The notes below the pieces were generated by a model. It saw nothing but the letters and a program-made list of their open reading frames with translations. It did no database searches and was not told where the DNA came from. From NCBI GenBank assembly GCA_030549335.1, contig CM060186.1:25528689-25592688 (forward strand): 64,000 nucleotides of DNA, given 5' to 3'. Origin of the DNA: Pontederia crassipes. Its lineage: Eukaryota > Streptophyta > Magnoliopsida > Commelinales > Pontederiaceae. Each line of letters begins with the position of its first letter. Position 1 is the first letter of the stretch. The position numbers and the translations under genes were made by a program. Shown here piece by piece: positions 25,860 through 35,937 of the stretch.

Positions 25860-28800
25860 TGTAACGCCCAACACATTAACCGAAAAAATTTATTATAGTT
25901 AATTAAAGGATTAAATTTATATTGGAATTAAATTAGAGGAGCCATATGGAAGAATTTATATCCAACCTTATCTTTCGACTCCTACCTATATAAATTTTCC
26001 TCTCAATCAAAACCTATTTTAACCCTAGCCATCGTGCCTCTCCTCTTTTTCCCCTCCACCTGTACAAATTTCTAGACAACCAGAACCCCGATCATGCTGC
26101 TAATCGTCAAAAATATCACCAAAAACATGATGAAATGCTAGGAGGAAATCAAGATAATGCAGCAGCCATAATAGGATATTTTGTAGCATCTTCATGGCCA
26201 CTTTTCTCTGACCTTCCCCTCAGTTTTCCCCCATCTGACACAACCAACATATATAGGGCATCAAGGACGATGCATGGTTGAAGTTGGAGAGGCTTTAGGG
26301 ATGGCCGATGCGAAAAATGAACTACAGAAAGAGGACCGACAAAGGTAGGTGGATCGTTAGATTAATCTTTGGATCAATTTTAACAATAGATTTGTATGTT
26401 GTTATGGTACAAATAGAGTTATAACATCGTCTCCTATCATCCATAATTCATCCTATATAATTATTTTGATCCTAAGAGGTTTATTCCGACGAAACTACGT
26501 TGAAAATCGACCTGCCCGTGTCACCATTCTTGTTGGAACCCAAAACCCGGTTTGAGTATATGTAGCCACTACTAGAAAAATGCTGATTACCGACGGTCAA
26601 AACCGTCGGTAATCAGCCCAAAAACCGTCGGTAATGCAATTATCGACGGTTTTTCAGTCGGAATCGACCCGTCGGAAAAATGCTCTTCGCAAATCGATTT
26701 GCGACGGTAAAAAAAAATTCGTCGAAAATATCGACGGTTCTAACCATCGGAAAAGACCCGGCGGTTCCAACCGTCGAAAGTTTCCGACGGTTGCAACCGT
26801 CGGAAAAGGCCGGCGGTTCCAACCGTCGAAAGTTTTCGACGGTTGCAACCGTCGGAAAAGGCCGGCGGTTCCAACCGTCGAAAGTTTTCGACGGTCGCAA
26901 CTGTCAAAACTTTCGACGGCCATCGCAACCGTCGATCTTTTGGCGGTCACAATCATCGCAAAGAATTTTTTAAAAATAAAAAAAATTAGCGGCCGGATCG
27001 GGCCGCGGCCAGCTCTGGCCGTGGCCAAATCCGAAAGCCCGCGGCAGCCGGATCCGGCCGCAGCGGCCGATCCGGCCATCCGAAAAGGTAAATATTAATT
27101 ATTTTTAAAGTTACCGATGATTGGGACCGTCGAAAAATATTTAGTTATATATAATATTTTTTTATTTTACCGACGGTTTGAACAATCGGTAATTTTTACT
27201 GACGGTTTGAACCATCGTTAATTATATTAATAAAATATCTCTCATATGATATTATTATATATTTACCGACAGTTACGATCGTCGGAAATTGCGGCGGATT
27301 TTGCGACGATTGGATATCCGTCGGAAATCTCGACGTTCCTAATCGTCGAAAAATTAAATAATAATGTAAGAAATTACATAATTTAATTTTTTTCCTTTCC
27401 GAGTCGTAATCGTCGAAAAAATTAAATAATAATATAACAAATTACATAATTTATTTTTTCATTTTTGACGGTCACGACCGTCGAAAAATCCGTCGAAAAT
27501 ATCGACGTTCCTAATCATCAAAAAATAAAATAATAATATAGTAAATTACATAATTTATTATTTTTATTTTCGACGGTCATAACCGTCGAAAAATCTATCG
27601 AAAATGAAACCGTCGAAAAATTCGTCGCAAATTGCGGCGAATTTCTATCCGTCGAAAATTGTCCGTCGGAAAATGGTAATTTTCTTGTAGTGAGCATCGG
27701 GCAAATCAAGCATTGAACCCAGTGTGGGTTGCTCGGCCCTCGCCCGTGCCGACGCATGCACATCGCTAGAACCTGGTTTGGGCTCCATTTGACCTGGCCC
27801 GAGTTCTGATACCCCTACACCAGAGTCCAGCCCAGGTTGAGCTCGAGTTACACTCGGTCCACACTGCGATCGAGATGTCCATACCATAGAACACGACCCC
27901 GTTTCCACACAACCCGGCCCGAGTTCTGGTAGATCAAATGATTGTGTGAATACTTTGATTTATTATTATCTTGCTCATTATCCATCAATCAAATTATCTA
28001 GAGCATTGTACTGCATAGCATGACCTATCGCTATTGATCCATGATCTATTACCCATCCGATTCTATTGAAATATTGATATCATGATCTAGAGTATTGTCA
28101 TAGTCGAGAATCATTATTCATGTTTATTATTAATAACTGATTTAGGGGTCATGATTTGAAATTGATTGTTATCCTACATTATCATTAGATTCATAACTCT
28201 AATCTAATCTCACTATCTCATTGCATGGTACATGTGAGCTTTAACCTCTCTTTGATTTTATTGATTACATGATATTTTTTTATCTTGATTATTATCATTA
28301 AACATCATTATGATTAAGTACTAATCTAAACGAAGATGAGAACCTAATTAATTAAAGATAAAATCTTGGACGCTCATATTATGGATTGACAGGAGTTCAT
28401 GATTTAACATAGAAATTAGTGTTGGAGCATAATTTATCCCTATTGCATGATTTTTCCCCATCGTGTAACAAAAGAGGATACCCTCCCCTTTAAAGATGAT
28501 GATCAACAGATGTGCACAATCACTGGCTATTAATGAAGTACATGGCACCTCATTGCAACGAATACGTTAACTAATGACATTGTGTGAAAATATCAAAGAT
28601 AAATAAGTTGATTTTAACTTCCAATTAGAGCATTAAAAATACACTCAAAGCATAGTACATAGCATTGAAATATGCACATTAATTCAGAGCATATCATACA
28701 CTATCGAATAAAGTAATCTAGAGCATTGAACAGATTCATTCCAATGATCATCCATCTTATATTATTACTGTTCTCATGCAATGATGTATTGCATTGTTCC

Positions 28801-29537
28801 CACACAACTTGATTTTACATATAGACGTTCACATTGATCTCTATTCATTGACAATCAGAGTATTGATTTACATTAATGTTTATCATCGATTCTGATGTTA
28901 CTAAACATTGTGTTGATGAACTATGCAGAACATTGTACCATTTCAAATGTTACATTGATTCACTAGAAGCATAGCCTTAACTCTTATATTGATTTTATCC
29001 AAGGCATAGTATTTGATATTTCTCTATTGATTCTACTCAGAGTATTCTCTTCCATTGATTTATTCTATTGATCTTATTCAGCGCATGGTGTTGATTTATG
29101 CCACTAATATTAATCAGAGTATAGTATCGATTATCGAATTGATTATACTCAAAGCACAATATTAATTTGTTCCATTGATTCATATTAAAGCATGGAATTA
29201 TTTTGTATCAATTGATGATTATGATTACACTAATCCCATGCTTATTTATTATTACTATTTATCCATTGATTTATTATCCACCTATTGGGCTAATGGATTA
29301 TTTTCTGCTGCATTGATTTAGAGGAATGAAGAATGAACTCAAGTGACTGATGCTATTCGTGATGGTGATGTGCACATGGAGTTGTCTGAGGATATTGTCC
29401 TCATGACATTTTAGATATTATGTCATAGATATTTCTTTACTTTAGGTCTTCCGATTATTCTGGTTAAAGAACTAGTCAAATTTACATTTCAGTCAGAACA
29501 TTGCATAATTAGTAGCATCCCTCAAGTTGAATCTTGC
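25860..29537 (+). mobile_element. Truncated solo LTR (copy A) of a TGTAAC/GTTACA LTR lineage
   Basis: Begins TGTAACGCCCAACAC after flank ATAAA, with a TATA-like CCTATATAAATTTTCC about 120 bases in. It is colinear with copies B and C (for example CTAGCCATCGTGCCTCTCCTC and GTGATGTGCACATGGAGTTGT). Similarity to B stops at about 29537, before the expected GTTACA end, so the 3' end is lost. It carries CACTA element 2. Confidence 0.75.
26567..27692. mobile_element. Non-autonomous CACTA element 2 nested in solo LTR A
   Basis: Ends CACTACTAGAAAAATGC and CTTGTAGTG, with a 3-bp target duplication AGC at 26564-26566 and 27693-27695. Size 1126 bp. Dense GACGGTT.CAACCGTCG direct and inverted subterminal repeats at both ends. 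No transposase ORF; the frame at 26634-27098 is repeat sequence. Related to but distinct from element 1. Confidence 0.92.
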
Positions 29538-30100
29538 ATGGATAACAGGAGACCATAATCCATTTTTTTCCTTAACTTAACTATTTCATTAAGAAATCAT
29601 ATTCAACAGTAAATATGAAATCTTATATATCTTGTTTAAGTAGAGCTACCTTAATTTGAAAGTTTAGGCAACTTTTTTTTGTTATCCTTCTCAGATTTTA
29701 GTCGTGGCCATAGGTAGCAGTCATGCTCGCGCACAGAGGAGGAAGAAATATGGTTCAAAAGTTGGAGGAACAATTATTTTCCGATAAAGGGAGGCCGATA
29801 GGAGGAAGGTGTATAATTTATAGGAGAAAACTAATTTCAAAATTAGTATAATTATAATCCATAAATAATTATTATCCACCTCTAATTTACCTCTCAACCT
29901 TATATGTAACCTTAATATTATCTCTAATTGAGCCACTTATCTTTTTCTTTTCTTTTCTTTTCTCTTTTTCAATTCAATTTTTCTTTACTCTACGTCAATT
30001 ATTCTTGATTTAAGATGGATTTTTTAAACTAAATTAAACAAAACTTTTTATTATTTATCTAATTAAATAATTATAAAAATTCTTGGGGTGTTACAAAAGT

Positions 30101-31941
30101 TAATTTTGAACATATGGTTTGATTTAATGGTTTTTGTTTTTTCCTGGAATATTAATTATCACTCTCTTATTTGATTTTCAAAGCTAATGATGTTACAGTT
30201 CGCATAAACATTGGCGAGTTAAGAAATAGGACATAGATGAATTTTCAGCGAGAGTGATCCAATAAAGTATATACTATCAATGTCATTAAAATTGGACTGA
30301 ATTGCATAATTCAAAATCAGAAAATATCGATGAACTGAAAAGAAAAAATTGTGTTCCAAGTTAAAATCTGAAAAAAAGAAACCAAAGAGCGAATCATAAT
30401 TAAAATTGGAAAAATCAAAAGAGGGGGAAATGGAGAAGAGATATAAAAATAAATTTGTAAAGAACATAATAATAAAAAGGAAATAAAACATGAGAGCATA
30501 GTAATATCCATAGTGATAAAAGTTTGATTCTCTTATTGTTGATTTGCTTGTTTTATGGTATGAAATAAATGAAGTTCTCTTACGTTAAATGAAGGAATGT
30601 ATGAGGCTCAAATTGTATGAATTTTTTTTCATGGTTAATATTGTCTCTAAGTATAGATGTTATAATAGGGTATATTTGGTGTTTGATGAAATGCCTCTCC
30701 CTATATTGCTCATTCAACCATGTGCAAATTATTGTTCTAATGGTCAACATGAAAACTTAGGTTGCATGCTTTAAATGAAACACAGTGAATGAATTGTCCT
30801 AATTGGTATCAAGCATGTAGAACAAAGCTCTTTGGTTGTGTTTGTATAAGAATTTTTAAGTTTTTATCAGTTTTCAATAATTAATCGATTAGATAAAAAA
30901 AATTTAGTTTGGTGTTTGGATGAAAAATATAATTATGGAGATTTAAAAAATTAATTTAATAGATAAGTTTTTATGGGTGTTTGAATAAAAAAAACTAAGA
31001 ATATAATTTATTATTTTATGAGGTATAAAATTATAGTGAGTAAAAATATTATGTATTTATTTAAAATAATAATCACTAGCATATAAAAGATATTATATGT
31101 AAATATTACTTTAAATTTTATTAAAAATAAATCATGTCTTATTATATTATTTTTTATATTTTATTAATATTATAATTCACATAAATAATATCTTAAGATT
31201 CAAATATAATATAAATTAGATTATTTATATCTTTTCTAAAAACAACTGAAAATTAATTAATAAAATTCTATTATAATAAATATACTATTTTACATAAGAT
31301 TTTACATTAATATTTTATTTAATTAATATTATAATACAATAAATACAATTATAATGTTTACATCAATTCAGTTAACTAATATGAATTTTTTTTATAATTT
31401 TATCATACTATAATACTAAGCAAAATATTATAACTAATTAATAAAATATTTTAAATTATTAAAACTAAATAAATTTATTTCTAATAGTATATTAATAAAG
31501 AAGTATATATAATTAAACTAAATAATTTTATATATACATGTATATAAAAAAACATCACCTGAACTAGATAAAGTTCTTTTCCTTGAGGTTCCGGTCACTT
31601 AATGTTTAACTAGAATTTTGGTTCTAATTAATTTTTTTTTACGATGATTGGCCGAATTAATAGAAATTTCGGCGTGTTCTTGTCCAAGTTCCGGAACTTT
31701 AAATTAATTGATTTATGATGATAATGGTGGGCATAAAAATAGAAAACACGTTATTTGTTATTCTGCTCAAATAATAATAAAAGCTAAAAACACAGAGCGC
31801 TGCCCAATGATATACATAATGACTATAATATATAAACCATTCTTTGTATCTCTATTACAAATAATAGTAAAAGCTAAAAACACATCTCAGCGCGCGGCAC
31901 ACTCCCACTCCGACGAGATTCTTGACCTCGACATGCAAGAA
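30101..31941. other. AT-rich spacer, nothing recognised
   Basis: Very AT-rich from 30840 to 31560, with no TE ends or protein similarity. Two near-copies of AAATAATAGTAAAAGCTAAAAACACA lie at about 31770-31890. The right end is the 3' flank of the RING gene. Confidence 0.45.
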
Positions 31942-32721
31942 TCATGCAAGTCGCGCCTGATCGGAATTCGGCGGCATGGCGCAGGTAACCGTGGAGCGGC
32001 AAAGAGGGCAAACGGGCGTCCGCTCCAACCAGGGAGCGAGACAGGCGGGGTGGAAAGGGTGCGCGCACGGCGTCATCCCGACTTCCTCGCCGATACTAAA
32101 ATCTTGCAAGCAGATCGGGCACGCAGTCTCTCGCACCTCCGACGTCGACGACCTTCCTCTTTTTCGTCCTCCTCCTTCGTCGTCCGGTTCCTCCCCGTAC
32201 ACAACTCTCTCGAGTTGTGGCACCGGTGGACGCGGTGCAGGGGGCGTGGGCACGGGCACGCCGATGACCACGACAACCTTGACCCGTAGCTCATGCACGC
32301 GGCGAGTCCCTTGGTCGCCATCGTCAAGTGACAAGAAAGGCTGCAGGCGGTCGCAAACGTAGCAGCCAACGGACGCGCTCACGAAATCTACGTAGCCGCC
32401 GGCGCCGCCCTCGAGGTCGGGGCGACTGAGGACGGATTCAAGGACCAGCTGTCGCAGGCGGGACAGCTGGGACAGAGGGAGCTGCACGACTGTGGAGCTG
32501 TCGTCATCCGCGCGACGGCGAAGCGTGATGACCTGAAACAACAGCCGCAGGTTGATGTCATCGACGATGGTGCCGCTGTCGTTCTGCGAGAAGACGAGGG
32601 TGGAATCCAGGATGCCCATAGCGGCGTCGGCGTACCGCATATTGCTCCAATTCACCGGGGGACGTCCCAAACCAGAGGAGTCTCCTCCAGACGAACTGGC
32701 CTGCGCCTGCGCCGTTGCCAT
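31942..32721 (-). CDS. Single-exon RING-H2 finger protein, probable E3 ubiquitin ligase
   Basis: An uninterrupted 259-residue frame. The C-terminal RING-H2 has C201, C204, C219, H221, H224, C227, C238 and C241 (CPIC ... CAHPFHPAC ... CPLC), so all eight zinc ligands are present. A basic patch GGGRKRGR at 183-190 could be a nuclear signal. Residues 1-180 match no domain I recognise; there is no signal peptide, and the short hydrophobic stretch (VKVVVVIGVPVP, about 147-158) is too short to be a clear membrane span. Family knowledge: such RING-H2 proteins bring E2 enzymes to substrates; the target here is unknown. Coding is GC-rich while both flanks are AT-rich, as often in single-exon plant RING genes. 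The open frame on the opposite strand (31976-32362) is a shadow. Confidence 0.85.
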   Translation of the reverse strand: MATAQAQASSSGGDSSGLGRPPVNWSNMRYADAAMGILDSTLVFSQNDSGTIVDDINLRLLFQVITLRRRADDDSSTVVQLPLSQLSRLRQLVLESVLSRPDLEGGAGGYVDFVSASVGCYVCDRLQPFLSLDDGDQGTRRVHELRVKVVVVIGVPVPTPPAPRPPVPQLERVVYGEEPDDEGGGRKRGRSSTSEVRETACPICLQDFSIGEEVGMTPCAHPFHPACLAPWLERTPVCPLCRSTVTCAMPPNSDQARLA

Positions 32722-33394
32722 GGCGGAGGTGCAGGGAGGTAAATATTGTTGATGTCCAACGTTCTTTTAGTTGTTGTTGGTGCCCAACGGGGATATTTAA
32801 GGTTGCTGTCGTGAGTAAAATATATCCGTATAATATATTTTAATTGGCTACACCGATTCGAAATACTAATTAATTAATTAACGTCAAGAGACCGTTAATA
32901 CTGGATGAGTCAATGATCCAGATTCCAGATCCTTTTCAGATTGATATTTAAACCAAAAAATTAATATTTCTTTACAATATTCATTGATTAAGAAGCCTGG
33001 TTTAACGATGTTAAAGGCAAACTAATATTGTAATTTTATATCTCAATATTCTTTTTCGTATTTTTTCTCATTTTTTCATGCTACAGAAATAATTTTATTT
33101 TAGTTTTTGTTTGGGTTTATTTGAAAAGTGGAAATTGAGAGGTGTAATATGTATTTTATTAAATAATTATTATACTGTAGTTGAATCAAATTGAATAATT
33201 GAATTGCCTTCCTACTTTTTTTTTCTCGTTCTCAAACTTCTTATCAATTAATTAATTATATATATTCTTAATTATCACCACATTTTTTTAACTTATAATT
33301 TTACAAATCTATGAAACAAATTTTGGATGCTTAAAAATTTTGTCATAAGATTGTAAATAGCTGTTTAAGAAAAACTGACATTTTCAGTAACAAG
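32722..33394. other. RING gene promoter side and AT-rich spacer
   Basis: Upstream of the minus-strand RING gene. No clear TATA-box choice or conserved site stands out, and no other coding is seen. Confidence 0.4.
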
Positions 33395-33610
33395 AAAATT
33401 AGCACAAGTGGTTAGCAAGGTTGTGCCCCGCTGAGCCACTCGGAGGTAGTAACATCAGGTTCGATTTCTTGATTCACCTCTTGGCAAGGGAATATCGTTT
33501 TATTTTTTACCATGACTTCGAATTAATTGTGCTTTCAATATCGGAGGCTCCGAGTGAGTATGAAAAATATGAAGTTTCATATCCTAAACCTTTATGAATT
33601 GTAATATATA
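33395..33610 (+). mobile_element. tRNA-derived SINE
   Basis: A TGGTTAGCAAGG box A (33409-33420) and a GGTTCGATTTC box B (33459-33469) sit at tRNA-like spacing, preceded by TTAGCACAAG. This head layout is seen in plant tRNA-derived SINEs. It does not fold as a tRNA gene: no acceptor-stem pairing is evident and the body continues past box B. The 3' limit near 33600 is approximate and no target duplication was found. Confidence 0.55.
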
Positions 33611-33791
33611 ATTAGTCACTAACCATATTTACGCAATATTATGTTCATGATAAATTTTCATAAAATTTTCCCAAAAACAAGTAGTTCTAAAATAAACATT
33701 TCATAAATAATTACGAAAATAATGAATTTTGTATTAAAGTTAGCAAAATAAATTTACTTTCAAATCATGAAAAGTTCAAATATTTAAGTTT

Positions 33792-34590
33792 TTATTTATA
33801 ATTTAAGAGTAGATATAGAGAATATTTATAATTTAAGGGTGCCAAAGAAAATATAACTTTTTCAAATAGAACAAGATACTGGTTCATCATTGTTGCCATA
33901 TTTAATATGTGGTAGTTTGTGCAAAACCACAAAGATACATCCTTCTTTTTCACAAATAGGATTGGCGCACCCCAAGGTGACACACTTGGTCAGATAAATT
34001 TCCTGTCCAACAATTTTTGGAGTTGAGTCTTCAACTTGTGCATTTCAGCCGGTGTCATTTTATAGAGTGCTTTTGATGTCGGTGCTACTCCGGGCAGCAA
34101 CTCGATGGTGAAATCGATCTCTCTTTGTGGTGGCAATCCTGGGAGCTCGTCTGAAAATACATCGTGGAATTCGTTAACAACCTCAACATGTTGTGGACCA
34201 TGAAGATAGTCTTCCTTATCACTACACTAGGTAGGAAAACTCTACATCCTTTTCTTAGCATCTTGTTGGCCTTCATTGCCGACACAAGTCAGATCACTAA
34301 TTGGGACTTCTCGGATGCTCCTATCAAAATTTTTCCTTACACATGACATAAGCATCATGTTCGGATAACCAATCATGTCTAGGATTACATCATAATCTAT
34401 CATCGATAATAATACCATATTGACCGCAAAGCTCATTTCTTCCACAAGTATGGACACATCCGGTACCCAACTTCTAGTTGTCATAGCACCTATAGGCATC
34501 ACGACCTCTAAAGGACAAAACAAGGTTTGAGTCTTCAAGCCAAACGAGTTAGCAAAATCCATAACATAAAGGAATGAGTTGCCCATGAAT
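33792..34590 (-). pseudogene. Ty3/gypsy protease-RT fragment
   Basis: Minus strand: a retropepsin-like segment (from 34586) with DYDVILDMIGYPN, and then RT N-terminal landmarks [14 protein letters not shown] and FCTNYHILN (rc 33981-33890). The reading passes through several frames, and no LTR ends adjoin it. A degraded fragment unconnected to the larger elements nearby. Confidence 0.75.
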
Positions 34591-34780
34591 CAAATAGGAC
34601 TTTCGTAAGGAGATCAACAAGTCGATCCTTAGGAGAAATATGGCGGAGTTTAATCAGACGCTAAAGAGATTTTTTGCGAATGAAATCACAATCAACATTC
34701 ACATGTTTTGGTTTGTTCATGAAACACTAGACTTTCTACCATATGTAAAGCAGCCTAAACACATGATCAAGCTACATTAA

Positions 34781-35035
34781 TTATGCAACAATAAGAGCAA
34801 GACTACGATGCTCTGCTTCCGTGGAAGAACGTGCAATGACAGTTTGTTTCTTTGATTTCCAGAACATTAACGAACTTCCAACTTTGATACAGAAGGCAAA
34901 AATGGACCAACATGTGAGGATGCATGAAACCCAGTCTGCATCAGCAAAGGCAGTAACTGTATCAACTGTAGCAGAGAATAGAAGACCTCGGCCAAGAGCA
35001 GACTTACGATAGTGTACTACTCTCAAAGCAGCATA
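34781..35035 (-). pseudogene. Copia RNase H remnant
   Basis: Minus strand reads AALRVVHYRKSALGRGLLFS, then AFADADWVSC and SKKQTVIARSSTEAEHRSLA, which are the standard copia RNase H landmarks (DADWAGC, SKKQ, SSTEAEYR). RT sequence that should precede it is absent. Confidence 0.85.
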
Positions 35036-35079
35036 TAAGCAATATCAATATTATCCTATCAATGCAATTTCAATTGTCA

Positions 35080-35880
35080 ACATGCGTTATCTATCAGCCA
35101 TAAAGGTCAATTGGCTGGAATCAATAATTCTACCATCCCTTATCGTCAACCATAACGACTGACAATAATAATTTCATTATCAATGTCGTCAACCATATGG
35201 GATGCAATCAATTAACTTAATAATAATTCAATCTTTGCTTTACTTTACTTCAACCATAGAGGTTGTAATTCAATAATCTTTTATCATATATCAACCACGA
35301 AAGCTGCAATTCAATTATTCTTTTCAATCAACTATCTCTCTATACTTCAACTATAAAGGTTGCAATTTCAATTTAATTAACATCAATCATAAAGATTGCA
35401 ATTCAATATCAACCAATCATCTATTCTTATTCTTCAACCATAAAAGCTACAATTATCTTTTATCTTTAACAATCAACTAATCTTTTTATACTTCAACCAT
35501 AAAGGCTATAATTTAATATCTTATCAATCAATTTTACTTTAGCTTCAACCATAAAGGCTGCCCAATACTTCAACCACGAGGGTTGCTTCAACCACAAAAG
35601 GATTGTTCAATAGTTCAACCACTTCAACCACGGGGACTGCTTCAACCACAAAATGCTGCTTCAACCATAAAGGTTTTTCAATACTTCAACCACGAGGACT
35701 GCTTCAACCACAAAGATTGCTTCAATCATAAAGGTTGCTTAATACTTATTCTTTAACTTTTTAACAATTAACTTCAACCATGATGACTGCTTCAACTACA
35801 AGAGCTACTTATTACTTATTCTTATCTTTTGATTTATCTTTCAACCACAAGGGCTGCTTCAACCATATAGGCTACTTTGA
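35080..35880. repeat. Degenerate minisatellite with CAACCAYAAAGGYTGC-like units
   Basis: More than 15 variants of TTCAACCATAAAGGTTGC, alternating with TCAATATC/TTATCA spacers. Copies become closely spaced around 35570-35720 (CTTCAACCACGAGGACTGCTT and similar). Spacing is irregular, so it is not a clean tandem satellite. It sits in the LTR D body. No protein reading. Confidence 0.8.
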
Positions 35881-35937
35881 GAGCTCTCTCGATTTTAGGT
35901 ATCTTTCATCTTTTATCTTGATTAACTTAGTATCTTA

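Larger units (their letters stand above)
16144..30095 (-). mobile_element. Ty3/gypsy LTR retrotransposon with nested insertions
   Basis: LTRs at 16144-17723 (1580 bp, 3' LTR) and 23127-30095 (5' LTR, enlarged by insertions). Outer ends are TGTGATGC and GTGTTACA. The 5-bp target duplication AAAGT is exact at 16139-16143 and 30096-30100. A primer binding site complementary to initiator-tRNA-Met lies beside the right LTR and a purine tract (AAGGGAGTAA on the minus strand) beside the left LTR, fixing minus orientation. The gag-pol order on the minus strand (knuckle, RT, RNase H, integrase) agrees. Many stops and frameshifts make it non-autonomous. Confidence 0.92.
23127..30095 (-). repeat. 5' LTR of the gypsy element, split by insertions
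   Basis: LTR pieces: 23127-24142, 25710-25859 and about 29690-30095. Between them are a CACTA element and a solo LTR. Relative to the left LTR, some sequence near 23350 and about 50 bases beside the solo LTR's right edge are missing. Confidence 0.85.

Noticed and set aside
24238..27098. Open frames inside the two CACTA elements, possibly transposase
   Set aside because: They translate GC-rich filler and GACGGTT repeats; no catalytic or DNA-binding landmarks of a transposase are present.
25097..27660. Regularly spaced palindromic repeats that could suggest a CRISPR array
   Set aside because: They are subterminal repeats of CACTA elements bounded by CACTA termini and 3-bp duplications; spacers are not unique and the genome is a plant.
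31976..32369. Plus- and minus-strand alternative frames across the RING gene
   Set aside because: The RING-H2 ligands are all in the 31942-32721 frame; the others are GC-driven shadows.
33409..33469. A possible tRNA gene
   Set aside because: Box A and box B are present, but no acceptor stem or complete cloverleaf can be drawn, which fits a SINE.
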